A stretch of 64,000 nucleotides of DNA. Source: Rhodosalinus halophilus (GTDB taxonomy: Bacteria > Pseudomonadota > Alphaproteobacteria > Rhodobacterales > Rhodobacteraceae). This document shows, piece after piece, positions 1 to 9,482 of this stretch. The notes under the pieces are model-generated. The model did not search any database. It was given only the letters and a program-made list of their open reading frames with translations, and had not been told where the DNA came from. The stretch is from contig NZ_QNTQ01000004.1 of the NCBI RefSeq assembly GCF_003298775.1, positions 186,001 to 250,000 on the forward strand, written 5' to 3'. Position numbers and translations under genes: made by a program. How positions within the stretch are numbered: position 1 is the first letter of the stretch; each line of letters begins with the position of its first letter.

Positions 1-1143
<1,143 letters not shown>

Positions 1144-1561
1144 CCGCTCCCCTCTCCCGTTCCGGGCCGCGATCGGCCCGCATTCAGACGATACCCGGCG
1201 GTGACGCATCTGCGCGTGCACGCCGCTGAAGACCTTGCGTCGCGCCGCCCGGCCCGCCCTGCGGCAGAGCGGGGTCGCGGCGGCGCGCCGGACGTGCCGC
1301 ACGGCGCGCGCGGCCGCCCCGCGTGCGGGCCTGCGGCGCCAGGCGACGGCGATGAAAAGAGGGGCGGCCGGCCTGGGGATCGGCCGAACCGCCCGAAAGG
1401 GGAAGGGTAACGGTGAAGACAGGTCGACTTCGCGCCGATGCGGCTGAAGCTTTCCCGCCCAGGTTGAATCGTCACCCAACGTGACCCCATTGACAACGGC
1501 GAGTCGACGCGGCGCCCCAGATCGGCGCCGGTTCGCGCAAAGATTGCAGGCTCCGGCGAAA
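1144..1561. other. Gene-free stretch upstream of pccA
   Basis: No convincing gene is visible in these 418 bases. A 7-bp inverted repeat (CGGCGCC, 7-base loop, GGCGCCG; 1510-1530) lies about 30 bases past the stop of the upstream hypothetical gene. It could weakly terminate or attenuate transcription before pccA. A pccA-specific promoter may lie here, but I see no good -35/-10 pair on the minus strand. Confidence 0.4.
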
Positions 1562-1921
1562 TCATGCCGACCGCCCCGTGTCGAAGATCTCGGGAAAGGA
1601 CATGCGCGCCGCGTCGAGGTCGACGATCAGTTGCGCGTCATAGTCCGCCGGGTCGAAAGGGTCGTCGTATGGCAGCACTTCGCGGCCGAACAACCAAGAA
1701 AGACGGCCCGCATCGAGATTGCCGCGCGGGAAAGGCGCATCGCCGAAATGCTCGACCAGGGCCGCGAGAAAACCGGCATCGGCCGCCCGGTCGGCCGGGC
1801 GGCGATCGGCATAGCGCTCGCGACGGACGAGCGGCGTCGCGCCCTTCGGGTTGGCGCGCCGGATCGTGAATTGAAAATCCGTGCCGGGCAGGCGCGAAGG
1901 GAAGCCGCGATGCTTCATCAT
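1562..1921 (-). CDS. Hypothetical protein of the pcc locus (119 aa)
   Basis: Not recognised by name. It is a 119-residue soluble, acidic C-terminal protein without signal peptide or membrane segment. It is rich in aromatic and charged residues, with motifs such as [20 protein letters not shown] near residues 17-36 and [21 protein letters not shown] near 82-102 (approximate). Two adjacent ATG codons serve as possible starts after a GAGGTGG ribosome-binding site, so the true length is 118 or 119. It sits between the small lipoprotein gene and pccA on the same strand, so it is probably co-transcribed with propionyl-CoA carboxylase. A role in carboxylase assembly or biotinylation would be speculation. 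Confidence 0.7.
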   Translation of the reverse strand: MMKHRGFPSRLPGTDFQFTIRRANPKGATPLVRRERYADRRPADRAADAGFLAALVEHFGDAPFPRGNLDAGRLSWLFGREVLPYDDPFDPADYDAQLIVDLDAARMSFPEIFDTGRSA

Positions 1922-1993
1922 GCGCCACCTCGCATCGGGGCGGCGCGGCGCGCGGGGAAGGCGGGGGCAGGCGCCGCCTGCCCCCGAGGGATC

Positions 1994-2134
1994 TTACTTG
2001 TACTTGCCGGTGTACTCGGGCTCGACCGTGATCGGCTCGGGCTCGACCACGACGAACTCTTCTTCCTGCTGGGCGCAGGCCGCGACGGCGGCCACGAAGC
2101 CCAGCATGGCAAGCAGTTTGATGCTCTTCGACAT
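1994..2134 (-). CDS. Small lipoprotein of the pcc locus (46 aa)
   Basis: Short gene starting MSKSIKLLAMLGFVAAVAAC. Two lysines are followed by a hydrophobic stretch and a lipobox V-A-A-C with the acylated cysteine at residue 20. The mature part is only 26 residues, acidic and proline-rich (VVVEPEPITVEPEYTGKYK), and ends in TAA. The ribosome-binding site AGGAGA is well placed before the ATG. It is probably exported and anchored in a membrane by a diacylglyceryl group. It lies on the pccB-pccA strand, between the DUF6497-like gene and the 119-aa hypothetical gene. Function unknown. Confidence 0.8.
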   Translation of the reverse strand: MSKSIKLLAMLGFVAAVAACAQQEEEFVVVEPEPITVEPEYTGKYK

Positions 2135-2348
2135 CTGCTTCTCCTGTCATTGGCAGATACGGCCGACAGCCCGAAACGGTCTGCCGGACGCACCGCGCAG
2201 AGTGCGGTCACTTGCACGCAACCAGTCTCTACCCTACGCGATGCGCCGGGGGAAATACATGAGGGCGAAAGACCTCCCGCCTTCTGTGACGTGAAAGTCG
2301 CAGCGTCGCCGCGCGATGCGCGGAATTCCGCTATATATGGTGCGGGCA

Positions 2349-2774
2349 TCAGAACGGCTCCCAGATACAGCGGCCGTCCTCGATCCGGTAGGCTTCGAAA
2401 AACTGTGCCACATCCGGATCGTAGACGGCGAACGCCACCGGGGCCTCGGCAAGGCTCACGACGATGCGGGCGGGCTCTTGTCCGGCCGCCCGCGCATGCG
2501 GCAGCGCATGCGCCTGGCACAGATGCGCGAAGTCCGCCTCGCGCGCCTCGAACGTCAGCGTGCCGGCCTCCGGCGCGACGTATCGGTAACGCAGGAGCGG
2601 CCCCTCGGGCAGCTCCTCGGCGATCACCTCCACGAACTCCAGCGGCTGGCCCGACGGGGCCGCGGGCTCCGAGGCGCCGAGCGGCAGCCCCGCGACCAGC
2701 CCGAGCGCCGCGCCGCGCAGAGCGTGGAGAACGGGCGCTCGCAAGGCCGGGATATTCGCAACGACGAGGGGCAC
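2349..2774 (-). CDS. Exported small protein, probably DUF6497 family
   Basis: 141 residues if the GTG ten bases after the pccB stop is the start. No in-frame ATG gives a better alternative. Residues about 8-34 are hydrophobic and look like a signal peptide or anchor (ALRGAALGLVAGLPLGA). The mature domain is a compact acidic alpha/beta region with CQAH and RCIWEPF at the end. Its size, two cysteines and position directly behind pccB match a Rhodobacterales family that I recall as DUF6497 and that is often misnamed acetolactate synthase. That assignment is from memory. Its location suggests co-transcription with pccB, and its role is unknown. Confidence 0.65.
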   Translation of the reverse strand: MPLVVANIPALRAPVLHALRGAALGLVAGLPLGASEPAAPSGQPLEFVEVIAEELPEGPLLRYRYVAPEAGTLTFEAREADFAHLCQAHALPHARAAGQEPARIVVSLAEAPVAFAVYDPDVAQFFEAYRIEDGRCIWEPF

Positions 2775-2783
2775 GGTGCGCAG

Positions 2784-4316
2784 TCAGAGCGGTATGTTGT
2801 CGTGCTTCTTCCAGGGCGTCTCCACCTTCTTCTTGCGCAAGGACGCGAAGGCGCGCGCAACGCGCATCCGGGTGGAGCGGGGCTGGATCACCTCGTCGAT
2901 GAAGCCGCGCTCGGCGGCGACGAAGGGATTGGCGAAGCGGTCCTCGTAGTCCCTGGTGCGCCGCTCGATCTTCTCGGGATCGTCGAGCTCCGAGCGGTAG
3001 AGGATCTCCACCGCGCCCTTGGCACCCATCACGGCCACCTCGGAGGTGGGCCAGGCATAGTTGAAATCGCCGCGCAGGTGCTTAGAGGCCATGACGACGT
3101 AGGCCCCGCCGTAGGCCTTGCGGGTAATCACTGTGACTTTCGGCACGGTGGCCTGCCCGTAGGCGAAGAGGAGCTTCGCGCCGTGCTTGATGATACCGTC
3201 GTATTCCTGCTTCGTCCCGGGCAGGAAGCCCGGCACGTCCACGAAGGTCAGCAGCGGGATCTCGAAGGCGTCGCAGAAGCGCACGAAGCGGGCGGCCTTG
3301 CGCGCCGAGTCGATGTCGAGACAGCCGGCTAGGACCATCGGCTGGTTCGCCACGACACCCACGGTGCGGCCCTCCAGCCGGATGAAGCCGGTGATGATGT
3401 TCTTCGCGAAATCCTCCTGGATCTCGTAGAAGTCGCCCTCGTCCGCGACTTTCAGGATCAGCTCCTTCATGTCGTAGGGCATGTTGGGGTTTTCCGGCAC
3501 CAGCGTGTCGAGGCTGGGCTCCACCCGCTTGGGGTCGTCGAAGAAGGGGCGCACCGGCACGCCCTCGCGGTTGTTCGCCGGCAGGAAATCCACCAGCCGC
3601 CGGATCTCGGCCAGCGCCTCGACGTCGTTCTCGAAGGCGGCATCGGCCACGGAGGACTTGCGGGTGTGCGTCGTGGCCCCGCCTAGCTCCTCTGCGGTGA
3701 CCTGCTCGTTCGTCACCGTCTTCACCACGTCCGGGCCGGTGACGAACATGTAGGAGGAATCCTTCACCATGAAGATGAAGTCCGTCATCGCCGGCGAATA
3801 GACCGCGCCGCCCGCGCAGGGGCCCATGATCACGCTGATCTGCGGGATCACGCCCGAGGCCTGGATGTTGCGGTCGAAGACGTCGCCGTAGCCTGCAAGG
3901 CTGTCGACGCCCTCCTGGATGCGCGCGCCACCCGAGTCCTTGATGCCGATGACCGGCGCGCCGTTCTGCATCGCCATGTCCATGATCTTGACGATCTTCA
4001 TGGCGTGCGTGGCCGAGAGCGAGCCGCCGAGCACCGTGAAGTCCTGCGCGAAGACATAGACCTGCCGGCCGTTCACCGTGCCCCAGCCGGTCACCACGCC
4101 GTCGCCGTAGGGCTTGGACTCCTCCATGCCGAAATCGGTGCAGCGGTGCGTGACGAACATGTCGAACTCTTCGAAACTGCCCTCGTCGAGCAGCAGCTCG
4201 ATGCGCTCGCGCGCCGTAAGCTTGCCTTTTGCGTGCTGGCCGTCGATCCGCTTCTGACCGCCGCCGAGGCGGGCCTCGGCGCGGCGGGTCTCGAGTTCCT
4301 GCAGGATGTCCTTCAT
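2784..4316 (-). CDS. pccB: Propionyl-CoA carboxylase beta subunit (carboxyltransferase)
   Basis: 510 residues, the usual length for this family. Transfers the carboxyl group from carboxybiotin to propionyl-CoA, giving methylmalonyl-CoA in the propionate and methylmalonyl pathways. The N-terminal crotonase-like domain (residues about 1-250) contains [12 protein letters not shown] and the oxyanion-hole stretch [13 protein letters not shown]. The C-terminal domain contains the second oxyanion-hole region [17 protein letters not shown]. The ribosome-binding site is a strong AAAGGGGGG run before the ATG. First gene of the row pccB-DUF6497-lipoprotein-hypothetical-pccA. Its upstream region carries TTTGCAAA-type sites, and the probable regulator pccR is encoded 1.5 kb away on the other strand. 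Confidence 0.96.
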   Translation of the reverse strand: MKDILQELETRRAEARLGGGQKRIDGQHAKGKLTARERIELLLDEGSFEEFDMFVTHRCTDFGMEESKPYGDGVVTGWGTVNGRQVYVFAQDFTVLGGSLSATHAMKIVKIMDMAMQNGAPVIGIKDSGGARIQEGVDSLAGYGDVFDRNIQASGVIPQISVIMGPCAGGAVYSPAMTDFIFMVKDSSYMFVTGPDVVKTVTNEQVTAEELGGATTHTRKSSVADAAFENDVEALAEIRRLVDFLPANNREGVPVRPFFDDPKRVEPSLDTLVPENPNMPYDMKELILKVADEGDFYEIQEDFAKNIITGFIRLEGRTVGVVANQPMVLAGCLDIDSARKAARFVRFCDAFEIPLLTFVDVPGFLPGTKQEYDGIIKHGAKLLFAYGQATVPKVTVITRKAYGGAYVVMASKHLRGDFNYAWPTSEVAVMGAKGAVEILYRSELDDPEKIERRTRDYEDRFANPFVAAERGFIDEVIQPRSTRMRVARAFASLRKKKVETPWKKHDNIPL

Positions 4317-4375
4317 GGTCCCCCCTTTCCGGCGTCACGTCTCCATAACGGCGAGACCGGCGGTGCGAAAGAAAA

Positions 4376-4433
4376 TTTCGGCAAATTTGCAAACAGCAGC
4401 AAAGCGCGGGGCAGCATATAGCAAATCCGCAAA
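4376..4433. promoter_or_regulatory. Probable PccR operator region between pccB and the MFS gene
   Basis: The 179-base divergent region between pccB and the efflux-pump gene is AT-richer than its surroundings. It holds one exact TTTGCAAA (4386-4393) and two related GCAAA half-sites at 4421-4433. From memory, PccR of Rhodobacter sphaeroides recognises a TTTGCAAA repeat spaced by four bases upstream of pccB. The sites here are not perfectly spaced to that rule. Both divergent genes could be controlled from it. Confidence 0.5.
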
Positions 4434-4495
4434 CCGCACAGCGTCTGTGCGTCCAGGCGATGGACAGGCGGCGACCATCGGCCTAGGCCCGGTCC

Positions 4496-5710
4496 ATGAC
4501 CGATCTGCCGCAGGTCCGCCTGCTCGACAAGACTTCGCCACCGCATATCGCCACGCTGATCCTGCTGTCGGGACTTCAGGCGATGGCGATGAACGTCTTC
4601 CTGCCGAGCCTGCCCTCTATGGGCGCGCATTTCGGAACCACGGCGGCGATCATGGGCCTGTCGGTCGGTGCCTACCTCGCCACCAGCGCGGTGATCCAGG
4701 TGCTGATCGGGCCCGTCGCCGACAACATCGGCCGGCGGCCGGTGATCCTCGGGGCGCTCGTCGTCTTCTGCCTTGGCACGCTGGGCTGCATCTTCGCACC
4801 CAATCTGACGATCTTCATGCTCTGCCGGATGGTGCAGGCCGTCGCCGTGGTCGGCATGGTGATGGGCCGCGCCGTGGTGCGCGACATGGTCCCGATGGAA
4901 GAGGCCGGCTCGCGCATCGCCTACGTCACGATGGGCATGGCGGTGGCCCCGATGGTGGCGCCCGCGCTGGGCGGGCTGCTGGATCAGAGCTTCGGCTGGC
5001 AGGCCAACTTCTGGCTGCTTTTCGCCGCCGGTGTCGCGCTCTTCGCGCTGGCCTGGGCGGATCTGGGCGAGACCGGCACGCGCCGCGGCATCACCTTGAT
5101 GCAGCAGTTCCGCGAATACCCCGAACTTCTGCGCTCGCCGCGCTTCTGGGGTTACTGCATGGCGGGCGCCTTCGCGGGCGGCTCGTTCTTCTCCTACCTC
5201 GGCGGAGCGCCTTTCGTCGGCTCGGAGATCTACGGGCTCGAGCCCGCGCGCCTGGGAATCTACTTCGGCGCGCCCGCGATCGGCTATCTGCTTGGCAACT
5301 ACCTGTCGGGGCTGCTGAGCACGCGGGTGGGAATCAACCGGCTCGTGCTGACCGGCACTATCGTGATCACCGGCGCGATGGCGACCTCGCTCGCCCTGAC
5401 GCTCACGGGTCTCGACTCGGCCGAAACCTTCTTCGGTCTCATCACGCTGGTCGGGGTGGGCAACGGGCTGGCGATTCCCACGGCCACGGCGGGCCTGCTG
5501 TCGGTAAGACCGCATCTGGCGGGCACCGCGAGCGGCTTCGGCGGCGCGGTGATGATCGGCGGCGGCGCCGCGCTTTCGGCCGTGGCCGGGCTGTCGCTCG
5601 GCCCGGGCACGGGCCCCTACCCCCTGATCGGCCTGATGGGGGGCTCGGCGGCCTGCGGCATCGTGGCGATGCTGCTGGTGATCCGGCGGGAGCGTCGGCT
5701 GGGTCTCTAG
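4496..5710 (+). CDS. Bcr/CflA-type MFS drug efflux transporter
   Basis: 404-residue inner-membrane major facilitator with about 12 hydrophobic segments. The loop between segments 2 and 3 reads GPVADNIGRRPVIL, the MFS motif A. A GMAVAPMVAPALGGLL stretch near residue 145 is the motif C region typical of drug/H+ antiporters. Overall length and motif arrangement fit the Bcr/CflA (bicyclomycin/chloramphenicol/sulfonamide) group. The substrate is unknown. It lies between pccB and pccR and shares the 179-base regulatory region with pccB, so it may belong to the propionyl-CoA regulon. Such an intervening pump is not a fixed part of pcc loci as far as I recall. Confidence 0.85.
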   Translation: MTDLPQVRLLDKTSPPHIATLILLSGLQAMAMNVFLPSLPSMGAHFGTTAAIMGLSVGAYLATSAVIQVLIGPVADNIGRRPVILGALVVFCLGTLGCIFAPNLTIFMLCRMVQAVAVVGMVMGRAVVRDMVPMEEAGSRIAYVTMGMAVAPMVAPALGGLLDQSFGWQANFWLLFAAGVALFALAWADLGETGTRRGITLMQQFREYPELLRSPRFWGYCMAGAFAGGSFFSYLGGAPFVGSEIYGLEPARLGIYFGAPAIGYLLGNYLSGLLSTRVGINRLVLTGTIVITGAMATSLALTLTGLDSAETFFGLITLVGVGNGLAIPTATAGLLSVRPHLAGTASGFGGAVMIGGGAALSAVAGLSLGPGTGPYPLIGLMGGSAACGIVAMLLVIRRERRLGL

Positions 5711-5727
5711 ACGCGCTTGGCAGGCAC

Positions 5728-5739
5728 GCTTTGCAAAGC
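5728..5739. promoter_or_regulatory. GCTTTGCAAAGC palindrome upstream of pccR
   Basis: A perfect 12-base palindrome with TTTGCAAA at its centre lies 36 bases before the pccR start codon. A further CGCAAAGC half-site is at 5761-5768. This is the same core as in the pccB upstream region and is a good candidate for autoregulation by PccR. Confidence 0.5.
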
Positions 5740-5775
5740 TAGTCTCGCCACCGGCTAATCCGCAAAGCGACTCCG

Positions 5776-7164
5776 ATGCCCGCACGAAAGCTCTTCGCCG
5801 GCGCGAAACTGCGCGAGCTGCGCCAGCGCCTCGGCCTGACGCAGAAGGCCTTCGCCGCCAAGCTCGGCGTGTCGCTGCCGTATCTCAACCAGATGGAGAA
5901 CAACAACCGGCCGCTCAGCACGACCGTCCTGCTCGCGCTCGCGCAGGAGTTCGGCTTCGACGTGACCGAACTCGGCTCGGGCGAGGCGGAGCGACTCGTC
6001 TCGGACATGCGCGAGGCGCTGGCCGATCCGGTCTTCGCCGACGCGCCGCCGATGGCGGACCTGCGGCTGACGGCGTCGAACGCCCCGGCGCTCGCGCGGG
6101 CGTTTCTCGACCTCCACCGCGCCTACCGAGAGGTGCACGAACGCCTCGCCGCGCTCGACGAGGCGCTGGGCGGCGCCGAAGGCCGCGCCCGCCCCTCGCC
6201 CTGGGAGGAGGTGCGCGACTTCTTCCACTACTGCGACAACTACATCGACGCCGTGGACCGCGCGGCCGAACGCTTCGCGGGCGAGACGCAGGACATGCGC
6301 GCCCATGCCGCCGAGCGACTGGAGGCAGCGGGCGTGACGGTGGATCTCGCCGATACCGAGGCGCTGCGCCGCTACGATCCGCAGGCGGGGCGCCTGACCC
6401 TCTCCGCGCGCACGGCCGCCGAAACCCAGACCTTCCAGATGCTGCTGCAACTGGCGCTGCTCACGCAGGACCGACTGCTCGAGGCCACGCTCGACCTTGC
6501 CCGGTTCCAGACGGAGGAGGCACGCGCCATCGCCAAGATCGGGCTGGCCAACTATTTCGCCGGCGCGGCGATGATGCCCTACGGCGCCTTTCTCGAGGCC
6601 GCGCAAAGCACGCGCCACGATCTCGAGCGGCTGGGACTCGCCTTCGGCGCCTCGATCGAGCAGGTGGCGCACCGGCTCTCGACGCTGCAAAGGCCCGGCG
6701 CGAAGGGCGTGCCCTTCTTCTTCGTGCGGGTGGATCAGGCGGGCACGATCACCAAGCGCCACTCGGCCACGCGGCTGCAGTTCGCGCGCTTCGGCGGCGC
6801 CTGCCCGCTCTGGAACGTGCACCGCGCCTTCGAGACGCCGGGCCGCTTCCTGCGGCAACTGGCAGAGACCCCGGACGGCGTGCGCTACATCAGCCTCGCG
6901 CGCGACGTCTCGAAGCCCGGCGGGCGCTTCGGCGCGCCGGTGCGGCGCTTCGCCATCGCGCTGGGCTGCGAGGTCGCGCATGCGGGCGCGCTGGTCTACG
7001 CCGACGATCTCGACGTCGAGAACGCGCGCGCCTTCGAGCCGATCGGCATTTCCTGCCGGATCTGCGAGCGCGCCGACTGCCACCAGCGCTCGGTGCCGCC
7101 GCTCGAGCGGCACCTGCGCATCGACCCCGACCGACGGGGCGTGCTGCCCTACGACGTGGCCTGA
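5776..7164 (+). CDS. pccR: Short-chain acyl-CoA responsive XRE regulator (ScfR family), probable PccR
   Basis: 462-residue transcription factor of the ScfR/PrpR/RamB type. An N-terminal Cro/C1 helix-turn-helix spans about residues 9-63 (LRELRQRLGLTQKAFAAKLGVS). A central IrrE/DUF955-like region follows, then a C-terminal DUF2083-like domain ending in a cysteine-rich tail with CRICERADCHQRS. Members sense acyl-CoA and control propionyl-CoA, acetate or glyoxylate-cycle genes. Neighbouring pccB, TTTGCAAA sites in front of both genes, and the family layout make PccR the most likely identity. The start is the ATG just after the CGCAAAGC half-site. No strong ribosome-binding site is seen. Confidence 0.88.
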   Translation: MPARKLFAGAKLRELRQRLGLTQKAFAAKLGVSLPYLNQMENNNRPLSTTVLLALAQEFGFDVTELGSGEAERLVSDMREALADPVFADAPPMADLRLTASNAPALARAFLDLHRAYREVHERLAALDEALGGAEGRARPSPWEEVRDFFHYCDNYIDAVDRAAERFAGETQDMRAHAAERLEAAGVTVDLADTEALRRYDPQAGRLTLSARTAAETQTFQMLLQLALLTQDRLLEATLDLARFQTEEARAIAKIGLANYFAGAAMMPYGAFLEAAQSTRHDLERLGLAFGASIEQVAHRLSTLQRPGAKGVPFFFVRVDQAGTITKRHSATRLQFARFGGACPLWNVHRAFETPGRFLRQLAETPDGVRYISLARDVSKPGGRFGAPVRRFAIALGCEVAHAGALVYADDLDVENARAFEPIGISCRICERADCHQRSVPPLERHLRIDPDRRGVLPYDVA

Positions 7165-7166
7165 GC

Positions 7167-7227
7167 GGGCGCTCGGCGGCCCTCGCGGGCCTTCTCGCGA
7201 GACGCGCCCGCACGGGCGCACCGAGCG
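7167..7227. repeat. Two-hairpin cloverleaf-like palindromic element, copy 1
   Basis: Just after the pccR stop. An outer 7-bp stem (CGCTCGG 7170-7176 with CCGAGCG 7221-7227) encloses two hairpins. The first is GGCCC/GGGCC with a TCGC loop. The second is GCGCCCG/CGGGCGC. They are separated by TTCTCGCGA. Related copies occur at 35339-35399 and 47980-48043, and a half copy at 8523-8547. It may act as a bidirectional terminator between pccR and the convergent YdcH gene. Confidence 0.55.
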
Positions 7228-7251
7228 GGTCGCGCCGCCCGTCGCCGGGCC

Positions 7252-7488
7252 TCAGTCCCTGAGATACGCGGCGATCTCGTCCTTGAGCGCGGCGCGCTTC
7301 TTGCGCAGCTCCACCTCGGTCAGACCGGCGACCGGCGCGACGTTGGTCTCGGCCGTGTGCACCTGCCGGTTCAGCTCGTGATACTGCTCGGCGAGCTTTG
7401 CGAAATGCGCGTCGTGCTGCTTGAGCTCGCTGATCCTGGCCGCGTGGCCGGGAAATTCCTCGTGGAGCTCGTGGGGCGTGTGCGACAT
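7252..7488 (-). CDS. YdcH family (DUF465) small protein
   Basis: 78 residues, predicted to be an all-helical hairpin. It begins MSHTPHELHEEFP, followed by ISELKQHDAHFAKLAEQYHELN and a second basic helix VELRKKRAALKDEIAAYL, the hallmark of the DUF465/YdcH family. Cytoplasmic and without signal peptide. Function not established; members are small abundant proteins of proteobacteria. The ribosome-binding site AAAAGGAGACCGC is strong. Monocistronic, convergent with pccR. Confidence 0.9.
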   Translation of the reverse strand: MSHTPHELHEEFPGHAARISELKQHDAHFAKLAEQYHELNRQVHTAETNVAPVAGLTEVELRKKRAALKDEIAAYLRD

Positions 7489-7575
7489 GCGCGGTCTCCT
7501 TTTCCTGTCGCGCTCACTCTAGGGGCGTGTCCCGCCGGCCGGCCTTGATCCCGATCAACCGCCGCGGCGCGCGGC

Positions 7576-8484
7576 CTACCCCTTCGTTTCCGGCCCCGCC
7601 GGCGTGATGCTGCGCCGCTTGAGCACCGCCTCGCGCCAGGTGATGAAGCTCACCGCGGCGATGATGATCAGCCCGCCGGCGACGACGAAGGGATCGACCG
7701 CCTCGCCGAAGGCCACGGCGCCGAGGATCACGGCCCAGACGAGCTGCAGGAAGGTGACGGGCTGCGTCACCGTCACCGGCGCGGCGCGGAAGGCGAGCGA
7801 CATCGTGTAGTGTCCCGCGGTGGCGAAGAAGGCCACGGCCAGCAGCACGGCGAGTTCCCACGGGGTGGGCGTGATCCAGACCGCGGCGGCGGCCGGCACC
7901 AGCCACAGCGTCACCCAGACCGACAGCATGGCGACGACGAGCGCCGGGTCGGTCTCGTCCGAGACCACCTTCGCCAGAAGGTAGGAGCCGCCGAAGACCG
8001 CCGCGGTGCCCAGCATCGCCAGGTGGCCGGGGTCGAGCTCGCGAAAGCCCGGACGCAGGATCACCAGCGCGCCGACGAGCGCCGCGGCCACCGCCGCGAT
8101 GCGCCGGATCGCCAGCCGCTCGCCCAGAAACAGCGCCGCGCCCACGGTGACATAGACCGGCGAGAGGTAGTTCATCGCCGTCACCTCCGCGAGCGGGATG
8201 CGCGTCATGGCGTAGAACCAGAGCATCACGCCGACCGCATGCAGCAGCCCGCGCCCGCCGAACAAGAGATGCTGCCGCCGCGTGGGCCGGGCGCGCAGGA
8301 GCGGGCGCAGCACGGGCAGCAGGAAGACGAGGCCCAGCAGATAGCGCAGGAAGGCCGACTGCGGCGCCGGCACCCGGTCGCCCAGGTATTTCACCAGCGC
8401 GGTGACGGCGACGAAGCAGAGCCCGGTGACGAGCATCCACAGCACGCCCGCCACGGGGCGCGTATCGGCGCGCGGCTCTGCCAT
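7576..8484 (-). CDS. DMT superfamily EamA-type permease
   Basis: 302 residues from the ATG chosen here. An upstream in-frame TTG would add 12 residues. About ten hydrophobic helices in two EamA repeats (residues about 12-140 and 155-285). It contains GVLWMLVTGLCFVAVTALVKYLGDRVP at the start of repeat 1 and AVILGAVAFGEAVDPFVVAGGLIIIAA near the end of repeat 2. Probable inner-membrane exporter of a metabolite or amino acid; the substrate cannot be told from sequence. The ribosome-binding site is weak. Downstream lies the convergent-free gap before YdcH, and upstream lies the broken methylase gene on the other strand. Confidence 0.85.
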   Translation of the reverse strand: MAEPRADTRPVAGVLWMLVTGLCFVAVTALVKYLGDRVPAPQSAFLRYLLGLVFLLPVLRPLLRARPTRRQHLLFGGRGLLHAVGVMLWFYAMTRIPLAEVTAMNYLSPVYVTVGAALFLGERLAIRRIAAVAAALVGALVILRPGFRELDPGHLAMLGTAAVFGGSYLLAKVVSDETDPALVVAMLSVWVTLWLVPAAAAVWITPTPWELAVLLAVAFFATAGHYTMSLAFRAAPVTVTQPVTFLQLVWAVILGAVAFGEAVDPFVVAGGLIIIAAVSFITWREAVLKRRSITPAGPETKG

Positions 8485-8522
8485 GCCGGCGACAGGACAG
8501 GAAAGCGGGCGGGAGAGCAAGG

Positions 8523-8547
8523 GGGCGCTCCGCGGCCCTGGCGGGCC
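8523..8547. repeat. Half copy of the palindromic element
   Basis: These 25 bases match the first half of copy 1 (7167-7191) at 23 positions. They include the leading GGGCGCTC and the GGCCC/GGGCC hairpin, here with a TGGC loop. The second hairpin is missing. It lies upstream of the EamA gene. Confidence 0.45.
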
Positions 8548-8639
8548 GTGTCGCTGCCCCGCCCTTGCCTCGCGCGGCCGCGCCCGTAAACTCGGGCGTA
8601 ACCAGTTCCCGCGAGAAAGACGGGACCGGAGGGGCGCGG

Positions 8640-8813
8640 ATGGGCAATCACCTCTATTACGGCGACAACCTCGGCGTGCTGCGCGGGTTCGAGGCGGAAT
8701 GCGTGGACCTGATCTATCTCGACCCGCCGTTCAACTCGAACGCCAGCTACAACGTGCTCTTCAAGGGGCCGTCGGGCAACGAGAGCGCGGCACAGAACAC
8801 GCAAGGCAACTGA
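8640..8813 (+). pseudogene. N-terminal remnant of a site-specific DNA methyltransferase
   Basis: 57 codons beginning MGNHLYYGDNLGVLR after a GGAGGGG ribosome-binding site. They contain the methyltransferase catalytic motif YLDPPFNSN at about residues 26-34 and YNVLFK shortly after, as in type III-like N4/N6 DNA methylases. The reading is normal up to SAAQ (about base 8795), then diverges from the family and meets a stop. The matching C-terminal piece lies 1.3 kb on at 10132-10380. Base composition is like the host, unlike the DNA in between. The intact gene would have been far longer, so this remnant cannot be an active enzyme by itself. Confidence 0.8.
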
Positions 8814-8816
8814 TCG

Positions 8817-9482
8817 TCAGGCGCGTTTCTTGGGCTGGAGCAGAGGACCAAGCGGTACGACTTTCGCCTGAGAGTGGTTGGGATAAGTCGCCCACGTCGG
8901 CTCGTAGTTGTCCGACTGGTTGCCCCAGACCGTCCAACCCTCGCGCGGGCCGCGGGCGAAGAGTTCCAGCCGCTCACCGAAACTGCACCGCTCGATGAGA
9001 TCGTATTGCTCGTCTGGCTTGCGGCTGTGTTCCCGCTTCTGCGAGATTAGAATGTTCTCTTGTGAACGTGCGGGCGGCAAGGTCCGAGCATTCTTGCCAC
9101 GAACGCCGAAGAGCAAAAGCTCCGTAACGTTCCTGAAATAAAAGCCTACGCCGCGACGATCAGGGCCACCGTCCTTTCGAACCTTGTACCAGACAAGGTT
9201 GCCTTTGTACTTGAACCCCCAACGATCCATGACCTTTAAGCCTTCCGGAAGGAGTGCGTTCGGCACCCACAAGTAAAGGTGTGCCGGATCTCCAGATATT
9301 GCCTCCACGGGAAGATCACAAATCTCATCCAAGGTCATAGTGGGGTAGCGCGAGAGGCGACGATGCTCAGGGGCCATCTTACCGGTGCGGTTCTGGAACT
9401 GCCACGGCGGATCGGCAAGGATTGTCTGGAACTTTTTGCCCGCAAAACGTTCAAGCAAATCGTCGCTCGCGCTCGTCATCAT
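8817..9482 (-). CDS. MT-A70 family adenine-N6 DNA methyltransferase
   Basis: 221 residues. Transfers methyl from S-adenosylmethionine to adenine, probably protecting the host from the neighbouring endonuclease. The catalytic DPPW tetrad is at residues 24-27 (ILADPPWQFQ), and the MT-A70 pattern continues with LYLWVPNALLPEGLKVMDRWGFKYK and LLLFGVRGKN. The C-terminal region RCSFGERLELFARGPREGWTVWGNQ is the family's closing motif. The start codon overlaps the endonuclease stop (ATGA, 9479-9482), so translation is coupled. The codon use and GC are unlike surrounding host genes. The recognition sequence cannot be read from the protein. Confidence 0.88.
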   Translation of the reverse strand: MMTSASDDLLERFAGKKFQTILADPPWQFQNRTGKMAPEHRRLSRYPTMTLDEICDLPVEAISGDPAHLYLWVPNALLPEGLKVMDRWGFKYKGNLVWYKVRKDGGPDRRGVGFYFRNVTELLLFGVRGKNARTLPPARSQENILISQKREHSRKPDEQYDLIERCSFGERLELFARGPREGWTVWGNQSDNYEPTWATYPNHSQAKVVPLGPLLQPKKRA

